From Pezicula radicicola (taxonomy: Eukaryota > Ascomycota > Leotiomycetes > Helotiales > Dermateaceae): DNA of 42,632 nt. The stretch is taken from NCBI GenBank assembly GCA_003008705.1, contig PDUO01000061.1, positions 215,997 to 258,628 of the forward strand, given 5' to 3'. Below, one piece after another: positions 31,441-41,067 of the stretch. The notes beneath the pieces were generated by a model, which had not been told where the DNA came from, did not search any database, and was given only the letters and a program-made list of their open reading frames with translations. The position numbers were made by a program, and so were the translations under genes. The stretch's first letter is position 1. The number at the start of each line of letters is the position of its first letter.

Positions 31441-31849
31441 TAAATAAGTTCCTAAGTCGTAAAGTAAATTCGTTCCTTCCTACTTCTTTCTTCTAACTTC
31501 GTCTCTTCATACGCCCAAGTCTAAACTTCACTGCTTATCACCCAAAATTTGCCCTCCCGAAAATTACTAGGTACGCAAAATTAAAGTTCAAATCATGTTC
31601 CTCCGCCACTGTTCTAAGGTCTAATAAATGCTCCGTCCCGACTCGGCAATGCAAGGGCCGAGGGGGAATAGAGCCGAGATCATCCCCCGTCTTTATTGGC
31701 GAACTCACGTCTTAAGGGACTCTCAACCGCAAATGCCGAACGTACCATTTCTATTCCCTGGGACCAGGCGAAAGCTTTATTTTCTTCTCAAGAAGTATCT
31801 CTCCCATCGTTCAAGCAAATTGGGACCTTTCCTCGTATGCTCACAGTCT

Positions 31850-31951
31850 GCCCTCGGAATATTCGGGAACTCTATTTAGTCTTATATGTGGTGTGGCAAC
31901 CCCACATCTGAATAGCTTCAATTCAGACAATTCAACCTATTATTCCTGACA
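31850..31951 (+). repeat. LTR-like short repeat, copy 3 (truncated)
   Basis: From CGGAATATTCGG to TATTCCTGACA it matches copy 2 (14007-14152), including CTATTTAGTCTTATATGTGG, but lacks the TGTCA end. It ends 86 bp before the lactonase-like start codon. Confidence 0.7.
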
Positions 31952-32036
31952 CCCTCAATCTCAACACTATCATAGTATCACGACCTCAAATCATTGCAAG
32001 AAAGGCTGACAGCCAAACCTGGAGTCAGAAGTCAAC

Positions 32037-32903
32037 ATGGCAGCCACCGCCAAAATAGACATAGACTTCATCCAGACCGGACGCATCAAAATTCGCCCCT
32101 CAATGCTGTCCCAACCCGCCAGTCGCTCCATCTTCCTCCGTCGTCTTCGCTTCCTCACAGACCGCAGCTGGACTGATTGGCTGCCCGTCTACGCATTCCT
32201 CATCTCGCATCCCGAGGGGCCCATTGTCTTTGACGCAGGCATGTCCCCACGATGCACGTCGCCTGGATACTTTCCTTTTTGGATGCCGACTTTCAGGCTC
32301 ACGAGCCAGATTGAAATTCAACCGCAGGAGGGGATCGGTACGCAGTTGAAGGGAAAGGGTGTTGAGATCAAAGATTTGAAAGCCGTAGTGCTGAGCCATT
32401 TGCATCATGATCATAGTGGTGGGCTGGAAGACTTGATTGGTGCTCCTGTTTATTTGATGGAGGAGCATTGGGAAGCGTTCAAGCACCCATTCCATGCTAC
32501 CGTGGAAGGTGCAGTCCCCTCGCAATGGCCGAAAAACTTCTCCCCCCAATTCCTGCAACCTACTGGTCCACCCATTGGGCCATTTGAGAAATCCTACCCG
32601 ATTACAAGAGATGGAAAAGTAGTGGCAGTTCAGACACCTGGTCATGTGCCTGGTCATTTGTCAGTCATTGTGTATGGAGATGAGACGACGTGGTTTTTGA
32701 CGGGCGATGCAACGTATAGTCAGGAGCTTCTAGATCGAGAGGAGACAGATGGAGTTAACGATGACCCAGTGCGGGCAGTGCAATCCTTAAGGTTGATTAA
32801 GGAGTTAGCAAGGCAGACACCATTGGTTGTGCTGGCGGCGCATGATACGGATGGGTTAAGGAGGAAGGAGGAAGGGGAGGTATATAAGCCGAGTAAACTT
32901 TGA
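32037..32903 (+). CDS. Metallo-beta-lactamase-fold lactonase-like hydrolase, 288 aa
   Basis: Single exon. Metal ligands of the MBL fold are all present: HLHHDH at 121-126, His203 in TPGHVPGH, Asp224 in TGDATYS and His269 in LAAHD. The TPGH-x-PGH and GDATY arrangement, with Tyr227 where AiiA has its active-site Tyr194, points to the AHL/AttM-type lactonase branch rather than glyoxalase II. Expected reaction: Zn-dependent opening of a lactone or related ester. No signal peptide; cytosolic. Convergent with the Baeyer-Villiger monooxygenase gene; its promoter carries the TGCCGA-type site seen elsewhere in the cluster. The true substrate cannot be read. Confidence 0.9.
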   Translation: MAATAKIDIDFIQTGRIKIRPSMLSQPASRSIFLRRLRFLTDRSWTDWLPVYAFLISHPEGPIVFDAGMSPRCTSPGYFPFWMPTFRLTSQIEIQPQEGIGTQLKGKGVEIKDLKAVVLSHLHHDHSGGLEDLIGAPVYLMEEHWEAFKHPFHATVEGAVPSQWPKNFSPQFLQPTGPPIGPFEKSYPITRDGKVVAVQTPGHVPGHLSVIVYGDETTWFLTGDATYSQELLDREETDGVNDDPVRAVQSLRLIKELARQTPLVVLAAHDTDGLRRKEEGEVYKPSKL

Positions 32904-33609
32904 GTTTCAGCTAGCTAGGATTAGTTGGAGATGATATGTACGAATGTGTACGATATGACCTCTTTATCGTGTAGAATAGGTCAAACAGTGGACAAAAAAA
33001 AGGCAGACGTGAGTGCCGTATTATGTAATTAAAGACAGCTAGGTTGTACTTTCCATTGAATCTGGAGGTCGAGATCATGGTGGAGATATAGGAATCAGAA
33101 TTCTGAAAACCATCAAGAATCATCAGTCATTTCTATCACTGCATTGATTACCAGAACTTAAATTAGAAAATCTCGATTTCACTTTCCCTCTGCTAATCGA
33201 GCGGAAGGACTCTCATCTCATCTCAAACTCTGCTACCAACATATATAAAATCGTGGAACCATCAGACAATATCAGAAGTCCTCTCAGGGCAATTCTTGAT
33301 CGTTGTAGCAAGGATATTAGCATGTACCAAGATGTGGATTTCTTAGGGTCACATGGTGGAGAGATTTGAGGTTACTGGGCAGGTCTTTCAACTACGACGT
33401 GAGGGGAGCTGTTATCTTAGTGTGACGAAGAGAAGAAAGAGTGTCAATATGAAATGATTGTAGAGAAATGATGCATGTCAATTAATAGGTAGCGATCTCA
33501 CCTTCAAAGAATATTGATTCGGGCTTTTCCATTGCTTCAACAGAACAATCGGCTGGATCTCTGCTCCAGCACATCCCCATTCTGAACCCGATATTCAGCA
33601 GAATTTCAA
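32904..33609. other. Convergent intergenic region
   Basis: 3' ends of the lactonase-like gene (plus) and the monooxygenase gene (minus). A TATATAAAAT-like sequence at 33241-33250 has no gene attached that I can support. Otherwise nothing seen. Confidence 0.4.
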
Positions 33610-35547
33610 CTAAAGCTTTGCATTCAACTTGCCAAGATACCAACTCTTGTCTCCTTCCCCAAATTCCTTCGTACTAAACCCATTCCCCAAGTACCCAAAT
33701 CTCTGCCCCTTCTCATACGTATACTCAAAGTCTTCACCCCGAAACTTCTCTAGCATATGGAACCAATGCAATCTACTCCCCGGGTGCAAAGCCGTCACAG
33801 GGCCTATCTCTTTACTATTCTTAAACCATGAGCGACAGGTGCCTGCCCATACGGTTCGCGGCATGAATGCTTCGACATGGGAGTTGAAGGCGGAAAGGGC
33901 AGTTGAAGTGGGCGAGATAGAGGTGATACCTTCGGTTTGGCATTTTTGGAGGATGTTCAGAAGATAGCGGGACATGTGCTCGGTAATGGTAAGGATGCTG
34001 CCGTGGCCGACAGGGGCGTTGGGACCGATGAACACTAGAAGGGAGTAGATGTTAGATGCAGACCCCTAGAGTAATGATATCTAGAAAGTTGACTTACTAA
34101 AAAAATTAGGAAAGTCCGGCACAGCGCAGGACATGTATGCTCTCGGCAGATTCTCAGTCCACAGATCCTGGAGATTGCCTTTTCTGCCAATGATTGGAAA
34201 TCTGGGACGAAAAGACACGTCAAACCCAGTTGCGCAGATCAGGATATCGATTTCGATCACCTCTCCAGTGCTAATCTCGATCCCATTTGGCACTACTCTG
34301 ACAATCTTATCTGTCAAGACACGGACATTCTCTGCTATCAAGGCCGGAAGGTAGCCTACTGCTGGAGTGAGCCTTCTACAGCCCACCGGAAACTTTGGAA
34401 TCAAAGCGTCTGAAAGTCGTTCATCGCCACCTAGAGAAGCTCTCATATACACGGAAAGTGCTTGGAAGGTCCTCGCCTGAAGCTCGCCGTCTTTAATGAG
34501 CTGGTGTCGACTCAGTAAGTAAATCACCTTGACGGCCAAGCAGCAAACTTACAAGGGGAAATTTCGAATTGACCTCCTCTTCCACAGCTTTCACGAACTC
34601 GAGGTAATAATCTGGAGAACTCTTGAACTTCTCAATTTGCCGAGCAGTGAACTTATCCCCTTCCATTTCTACTTCCTGGAGGATTTTGGTAGCCTTCCCA
34701 TTGCCGCTGCCTACGGTGTCTTGCTGTGGTGGGACAATCCAAGTTGGTGATCGAACGAAATGCACCAGCTCTTTCACGTCTGCAGAACTTTGAGTACTTG
34801 CACGAACCGGGATACTTGGTGGTTATAGCTTACCGGGCTGTAAAGCTGGAACAAGCTGGACTCCTGTCGAACCGTTACCAATTATGGCCACTTTTTTCCC
34901 TCCGTACTTCAAATTGTCAGGCCAATTCGCGCTGTGAACAAGTTCACCTCTGAAGCTACAAAGACCAGGGATATCTGGCCATTTCCAATTACTGTGTCAC
35001 GTCAGAAATAGCAATCTGGTGAGATCAAGGATGCATCTCACTTCAGAATCCCAGAGGCGTCGAGGAGGAAGTGGCGGTAATCCTCTAAAATCTGACCAGA
35101 CTTCAAATTCTCTACCTTCAGCTTCCAAACACCCTTTTCATCCCACTTTGCTTCGACAACCCGGTGCGACGTCTTGATCCATTTCCCCAGTCCCTCTTCT
35201 TCACAAACACGACAAAGATAGTCTTCAATCTCCGGAGCTGGTGCCAAGAAAGCGCTCCATGAAGGATTAGGTTTCCAGGAGAATTGGTAATTGTGCGCTG
35301 GGATATCACACATACATCCCGGGTATCTATTTTCGTACCACGTGCCCCCAATCTTTGGATTCTTTTCGTACACAATGTGTTCGTAGTTGGTGAGGTTCTT
35401 GTGTACGGTTTGGATCATGTTTATTCCACTAGCACCTGCACCGATGGTGACGATTCTGAGTAGTCGCATCGTCCCAAGAGGTTTCTCCAAAATGCCACCT
35501 CCATCTTTTTTGGCAGCTGCAGGGCACAGTTGTGAATTCTCTTCCAT
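33610..35547 (-). CDS. Type I Baeyer-Villiger/flavin monooxygenase, five exons, 572 aa
   Basis: Exons 35547-35042, 34991-34834, 34779-34553, 34500-34098 and 34034-33610; introns 50, 54, 52 and 63 nt, all closing in frame. FAD Rossmann GAGASG at 36-41; GGTWYENRYPGCMCD at 67-81; the Baeyer-Villiger fingerprint F182-x-G-x3-H188-x3-W192-P193; NADPH Rossmann GNGSTG at 207-212; late ICATGFD; and MFIGPNAPVGHGS after the last intron. Family reaction: NADPH- and O2-dependent insertion of oxygen next to a ketone, giving an ester or lactone. The ATG at 35547 sits in a good context (CAACCATGG). Five TGCCGA/TCGGCA sites lie upstream, and the lactonase-like gene faces it. Substrate unknown. Confidence 0.92.
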
Positions 35548-35979
35548 GGTTGCCGGATGGGAATCTCTAAGTCTTGCACAACGGATGAAGATGATGCTAC
35601 GTCTAACGCATTGTCATGAGCGTCTGCTCCAAGGTTAGATATACCTAACATAACCGGCGCATTCATGGTGAAATGTTGCAGAGGATCTGGTGCTGAATTC
35701 GGCAGTCCTGTGGCCTACAGGGGACAGCCGAACATTGGTTTCCTTCGGCATAAGTGATTTGCGCCTCTCGGCAACTTTTGTCAGACTGCCGAGTAGCAGC
35801 AAAAGGATTGCCGATGGGTCACAAAGGGACTTGACCCTGAAATACGGGATATCTCAGTTATAAGGAGAAGTTTGCTCTTGACAACATCAAATGCCCGATT
35901 GGCTTTATAATCAGACATTGGTGACCGAGGTCAATGCATTGATAATTGGATTAGAACAGCCTCGGAACACACCTGATCT
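35548..35979. promoter_or_regulatory. BVMO promoter with clustered TGCCGA/TCGGCA sites
   Basis: TCGGCA at 35699-35704, 35745-35750 and 35768-35773; TGCCGA at 35787-35792 and 35809-35814; plus GCCGAA at 35727. That is five exact six-mers within about 116 bp, 152-267 bp upstream of the start codon. They are candidate sites for the Zn2Cys6 regulator whose gene ends just upstream. Confidence 0.6.
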
Positions 35980-38001
35980 TTAGAAAGGATTGCCTGTGGG
36001 ATTCCAATCATTCCATAATCCGTTTCCTTCTGGACTGCTCATAGTAGAATCCAACCAGTCGAAAGTCCACGTCATTTCGTCAACATTGAAAGGTATAAAA
36101 TTTGGATCCACCATGTCCTGCCCCTCGTCGTCACGTAGTCGGAGTCGATCTATCTTCGGACTGATGGAATCTGGAAATGGAAAAAGTCCGCCCAGATTCG
36201 AGAAGAGTCTGTCTCTATTGCGAATATTATCTGCTATGCCTGTAACCCCAACTGCAGTGCCAAGTCCTGAGAATGCAATTCCACTTTGTCGAAATCTGGC
36301 AATCTTCCGTATGACGGGACCGGCTGATGGGTATTTGTTGTAAAGCTCTGTTAAAACTGCCGTAATAATATCTAGCTCTTCATCGCAAGTCGGCTTGAGA
36401 TCCGGGAACTTTGCAATGCAGTAGATCTGAGGGACAGCTGCAACCAAATTCACCCATCCATGAATGGGAAGGAAATAGGTGACGTCTTCGTGATAAAGAA
36501 GCTCCTCATAAAGTCGGGCAATACAAGAAGATGCGACAATCGACGCGGAGCAGAGGAGTAGCGAGTGCCGGTGAGGTCCAGGGAGGAGGTACAGTAGTAT
36601 AATACATACAAAATAGAATAAGTAGACCTCGGAGGTAACGCGATTGTAGGGAAGTCTCTCTCCTCCTTCGTCATAGAGCCTGAGATCGTCTGTCAATTGG
36701 TCGATCCAGCATCGAAGTGAGAGAATGATGGGGTCGAGTTGATCAGACGATATTGGCATTCTTTGAGCATTGAGAGTCTCGATGCTACTCAAGTTGACTA
36801 AGAGTCGTGCTAACAGAATGGAAGCCCGTGCTTGGAGAGTAGGCGTAGCAGCATCTTCCAGGGTCGGCAGCTCGACGTCACAGTCTTGTATCCTGATCAT
36901 TGCTGGGCGACCATAGCATGTTGCTTGTAGCGTCTCATTATTCTGACGTTTGTTAGGAAGCAGGTTGTATCAAACGATAGCAGAAACTCACAAATAAAAA
37001 CCACCAAAGCTGTCGGCTGGAACTCGTTTCTGAGCCCCTATTAGAATGCGTGACTTCTCGATGCATTCCAAACTGGAGAGCAAGACGTAATGCCATTCCA
37101 GTCCAATGCCAAGGACAGTCTAGAGTAACCACCTGAGGACTGTTCGGGCTCCAGATACTCAAAAGACAGAGGGCCTTGAGGACCAAAGCCTTATCCTTTT
37201 CATAGTCTAGGAATAACAGAGTTTTGATTTTCTTGTAGATTTCTTCTGGGGATGAGCTCTGGGGCCAGATTTTAGATCTTCGCATGAGACCACCAGCAAA
37301 ATATACTGATTGAAGGAGGAGCAATGATGGATCCGGTCCTGAGAGTTCTTGACGACTCACAACTGGAACAATCCAGTGGAGTTCTTGAAAGTATATATCA
37401 ACCAATGCTTTTGCCATTGAATTTGGAGGTGTCGAGTTGGCTTTGCTGAGGTGAAGGATGCCCTCTGTAATATCTTCTGGCAATGACTTCACACGTGATA
37501 CGACAACAGGCTCAGGATCTGATGGACACGACATCAGGGACAAATCCCCGATAAATCCAGACTGTTGACTGGGCGTGGTAGTCAGAACAGGGGTCGGATA
37601 GTCGGCCGGGATAGAAGTCTCCTGCAGCTGTGGTGGATGATGCACCCTCGACTCTGGGCGTCTCTGTGGCCCCACGGATGGACTGCTTGCGACTGGACTA
37701 TCTTGCTGGGGCACTTTCTTTCGCGTTCCAACTCGTCGCCTGGCCACAAATCAGTTCAGACTCGATATTGGATCTGAAAAGCTCGAGTCTCACCGACATT
37801 CTAACTGGTCACGCTGGCAGTTGCGGCATCGCCCAGATGGCTGTTCTTGAAGGTCGCATTTGACCTAACATGAAGGACAGGACTTAGCAAGATTTCTATA
37901 ATGACAGATCCCATAAATCGACTGAATCTTACTTTGCGATCATGGCATCGCGTGCAAACCAAACGCGCTCGATCCTTCGTAACCCGGTCTGTTGGCGGCA
38001 T
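35980..38001 (-). CDS. Zn2Cys6 transcription factor, four exons, 616 aa
   Basis: Exons 38001-37933, 37864-37794, 37739-36992 and 36942-35980; introns 68, 54 and 49 nt. The zinc cluster is split by intron 1: C16-x2-C19-x6-C26-x9-C36-x2-C39-x6-C46. After a Pro/Ser/Gln linker comes the fungal TF middle region (LHWIVPVVSRQEL, ALRLALQFGMHRE, and ATCYGRPAMIR after intron 3), a hydrophobic helix-rich body, and an acidic/Trp C terminus (DEMTWTFDWLD) like an activation domain. Nuclear by family. It lies between the BVMO and the lipocalin-like gene on the same strand, so it is the likely pathway regulator. A MITE sits 154 bp upstream of its ATG. Confidence 0.92.
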
Positions 38002-38636
38002 GGAGTTAGAAGATTAGAAGTTGGGGAGACATAGATAAGATTCAAGGATCAAAGCAGTTGTCTTTTGAATTCAAGGTTGTAGAAATGGACTCTCCATCGC
38101 ATGATGTTATTGCTGAGATGGCTTTCGGACCTCAGGATCGGTGAAGGCCGGGTATGGAGGATTATTACGCTCACTTGGGCCAAAACTCTTCCGACATTCG
38201 GAAAGCCTTTTCTACCAGCAAAATCTTAGGGCACTATAGCCTATATTTTTAGGGAAGGTACAGCTTATATTCTTAGGGAGGCTATGGCCTATATTTATAG
38301 GGTACTATAACCTATAATTATAGGGAGCCCATCCGATTTTGCTGGTAGAAAAGGCTTTCCGAATGTCGGAAGAGTTTTGGCCCAAGTGAGCGTAATAATC
38401 CTCCATAGCCATAGCCGGGCAGACATTGCACCGCCCAGGTCTGCCGCGGTACACGACGCACAGCCGAGGGAAATTTTCATCGCAGATTCTATCTTCAAAA
38501 CATTTTCAAATCCTTCACCATCAAACTCACGATCTGAAGCAGCCATGAACCAACGATTTTATAGCTTAGGTTCTATTTGCTGAGTCTCTTGCTAACTTGA
38601 GCGAACCCAGCTCCCAGCTCCCAGCGCCATCCTCCC
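38002..38636. other. Regulator promoter region containing a MITE
   Basis: Regulator 5' region (38002-38154), the MITE, then the 3' side of the lipocalin-like gene. I saw no TGCCGA site here, so there is no sign of autoregulation through that motif. Confidence 0.5.
38155..38405. mobile_element. TA-flanked MITE, 251 bp, with 73-bp terminal inverted repeats
   Basis: The two ends are apparently perfect inverted repeats of about 73 bp, beginning TGGAGGATTATTACGCTCAC and running to CTACCAGCAAAAT. TA flanks both sides (38153-38154, 38406-38407). The centre holds four copies of a 23- to 24-bp unit (CTATAGCCTATATTTTTAGGG type), the complement of the repeat in the 27467-27920 element. The transcript of either strand would fold into a long hairpin. 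Confidence 0.9.
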
Positions 38637-39201
38637 TCACAACTTCGCGTTCTCGCCAACGCATGCCAATTTCTCCCAGGCAAGAACACCATAAAGCTTT
38701 GTTCCATCCTGAATGCGAATCAATCTTCGTTCTAGTTTCTTTTTGTGTGATCAAACTTACGTGAAGCTGGAATGACTGTACTGGCTTCAAGACAAGGATT
38801 CCTTTCCCAGCCTCTTTTCGCAAAGTGACCCGTCGCACCTGAGCTGATCCAATCCAGCTTGGATCCAGCGCGACCTCCACATCAGTCGATAATCGTATCT
38901 CCCCTTCTTCGAACAATACCTTGTATGGCCCGCAATAGGCTGTCATAGTCCTTGCAACGAACGAGATGTCCCCGTCTGAAGCCAGTTGCCAGGGAGTTCT
39001 GAGGGGTTTCGCATTATCCGGATGCGTGAGAAGACAACTCATGAACCCATCCGAGTTGAACGTGATCCTTCCAAGTGGTGTAGGCCCAAGAGGTTGAGCG
39101 ATTTGCTTGGAGCCATGGGCTTCGTCGGTGACAAGGTCAAAAGATGTCAACTTCCAGGTTCCCAATATCTGCTCTTTCCCAGCGGCAAGCTTTGCGTCCA
39201 T
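38637..39201 (-). CDS. Lipocalin-like domain protein, two exons, 170 aa
   Basis: Exons 39201-38761 and 38708-38637 with a 52-nt intron (GTAAGT...CAG). The spliced end reads DGTKLYGVLAWEKLACVGEN; the unspliced frame runs on to 38566 with unlike composition and is rejected. The N-terminal GTWKLTSFDL, PLGRITFNSDGFMSCLLTH and TAYCGPYKVL match the fungal lipocalin-like (beta-barrel) domain often found beside oxidative pathway genes. A ligand-binding, isomerase or hydratase-like role is possible; none is shown. No signal peptide. Divergent from the NmrA-like gene across a promoter with five TGCCGA sites. Confidence 0.85.
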
Positions 39202-39976
39202 GGCTGAGGGTTTGGTAGACGGAATTATGATAAAATGAAAAGATTCGGTTAATCAAGGATTGGATTTGGAACTTTGTCGATATAATCTAATAGTCACAGA
39301 TATAGTAGTTTCCTACATGAATGAGTTTGTTCCTGGGTAGTTGCAGTCAGTTGGGGGTAGAGTGAAAATGTTATCATATGGCACGAGTATCTGCTCCAAG
39401 AGCACTCGCCGTCGGCGCAAAGTCAGTGCTGGAATTAATTAGATTTCCGTGCCGGCCGCTGAGCGGCCAGTTTATTCTCCCGTTGATTTGGAATAAAATG
39501 GACGCGATTTGGGGAACAAGGTACGATTATGCCGAGAGACTATGTCCTGTTCTGCCGAGCTGCTCTGACTTCATGGCTGCCGACTGCCGACTGCCGACTC
39601 GAGGACATACTCTGGAACACTCGCCCTCAGCGCAAAATCAATGCTCAAATCTCCCGACCGCCTGCTAGATCGTGAATCTGTTATCCCGTTAATCTGAACT
39701 TGAATTGGTCACGTCTCCGGGAAATGACCGAGAATGATTGTGCCCAAGGACTCTGCTGCCAAAGCATCTTGATGCTCTTGATCTACTGCGGGGAACCATA
39801 CCACTTTGTTGGACATGCCATATTTTTGGATATTTAAAGCCCGGTGGATGAAGCCCGGGAAGAGGAATAATCCAACACTCTCAATTTTCTGTCAACAGGT
39901 CATCTGCATACACAGGTATTTCGCCGAGCTATGCAAGCTCCATTAAATTCCACTAATCATTATAGTATCGAAAATC
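39202..39976. promoter_or_regulatory. Divergent promoter with TGCCGA cluster and internal duplication
   Basis: TGCCGA at 39530-39535, 39553-39558, 39578-39583, 39585-39590 and 39592-39597; the last three form a 7-bp tandem (CTGCCGA)n. A region of about 165 bp (about 39395-39565) is imperfectly repeated at about 39608-39770: CACTCGCCGTCGGCGCAAAG matches CACTCGCCCTCAGCGCAAAA, and further blocks line up. Confidence 0.65.
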
Positions 39977-41067
39977 ATGTCAAAGCTCATTGTCGTCATT
40001 GGAGCCACGGGCGGTCAAGGTGGAGGAGTAGTCAGTCGTTTCTCCAAAGATCCCGCATGGAGAGTTCGCGGCGTGACGAGGAATCTCTCAAGCGAAAAAG
40101 CGAAGGCCTTGATCTCAAAAGGCGTTGAGATGATCCAAGCCAACACAAACGACGAAGAAAGTCTCGTGAGAGCCTTCCAGGGTGCAAATGCCATCTTTGC
40201 TTTCACCGACTACTACGACCATTTCTTCGACCACGGTGCAGCGGCCTCGATCAAACTGGAGAGCACTCAAGCGATCAATCTCGCGAAAGCGGCAGCAAAG
40301 ACGCCGACATTGGAAAATTATATTTGGAGCACGTTACCCTTGACCAGCGCGCTTTCCCAAGGAAAAGCAATCGTTCCTCATTTTGAGGGAAAAGCATCAG
40401 CTGATGTTTACATCAAAGATCATCTTCCTGATTTGCTGGCCAAGACCACTTTCGTCATCTTCACTATCTTCGCCGCCAACATGCATCTATATCCCATTTT
40501 CAGGCCAATTTGGATTGTGAGTAACTCTTGCTGATACTCGAGGATTCTCATAAACACCTACTGACACGGATTCAGGAGAGTGCGAAGAAATGGATCCAAT
40601 TGTACCCGACAAACCCTCAATCACCCTACCTTTCCATGGGAGATCATTGCCTCAACTCAGGCATCTTTGTCTCCTCAATCATTGCCAACCCACCTCCGGG
40701 AGGAAGCTATGTCAAATGCAATGTCGAAACCTTGACTATGGATTCCTATCTCGCGCTGTGGGGCAAAGCAAGCGGAATCTCACCAGAGCCTGGATCGACA
40801 GCAGTATTGCAGATTTCTTTCGAGCAATATGTCCAGCTCTGGGGGCCGATGGGGGAGGAGCAGGCGAGCCAGTGGAAGTTCTTCAACACTATGGTTGAAA
40901 TGGGTCTTGGTCTGGACAAGATCCCTGGGACCAACTTTTTGGATGCTCAAGAGTTAATGACTGAGGAGGCAAACAATGAGTTGGTGAGCACTGAGGAGTC
41001 TTTGAAGAGAATGGATTGGACTGGATTTGGGCATCCGGTAAAGGCTAACGCCGTTTCAAAAATATGA
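39977..41067 (+). CDS. NmrA-like NAD(P)-binding protein, two exons, 343 aa
   Basis: Exons 39977-40516 and 40576-41067; 59-nt intron (GTGAGT...TTCAG), phase 0. The N-terminal IGATGGQGGGVV (8-19) is the Rossmann glycine motif of NmrA-like/atypical short-chain reductases; it is followed by VRGVTRN and by ANTNDEESLVRAF, the usual acid-rich second segment. The Tyr-x3-Lys of classical SDRs is not obvious, so it may be an NADP sensor, a redox chaperone or an isoflavone-reductase-like enzyme. Cytosolic. It shares the TGCCGA-rich divergent promoter with the lipocalin-like gene and is probably the last member of the cluster. Confidence 0.88.

Larger units (their letters stand above)
29102..32036. other. 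Gene-free accessory DNA with repeats
   Basis: No gene supported across 2.9 kb; small open frames (29363-29566, 30262-30471, 31628-31911) lack family features. Contains short direct repeats (30905-31110), an AT-only tract (31140-31440), LTR-like copy 3, and the promoter of the 32037 gene with TCGGCA (31643-31648) and TGCCGA (31734-31739). Confidence 0.5.

Noticed and set aside
32100..32657. 185-codon minus-strand frame
   Set aside because: Antisense to the lactonase-like gene, whose metal-site motifs prove the plus frame.
35421..35666. Upstream minus-strand frame as a first BVMO exon
   Set aside because: No convincing splice to the gene frame; the ATG at 35547 has a strong context and leads straight to the FAD motif.
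38566..38707. Unspliced extension of the lipocalin-like frame
   Set aside because: A good 52-nt intron gives a family-like C terminus; the read-through tail has unlike composition.
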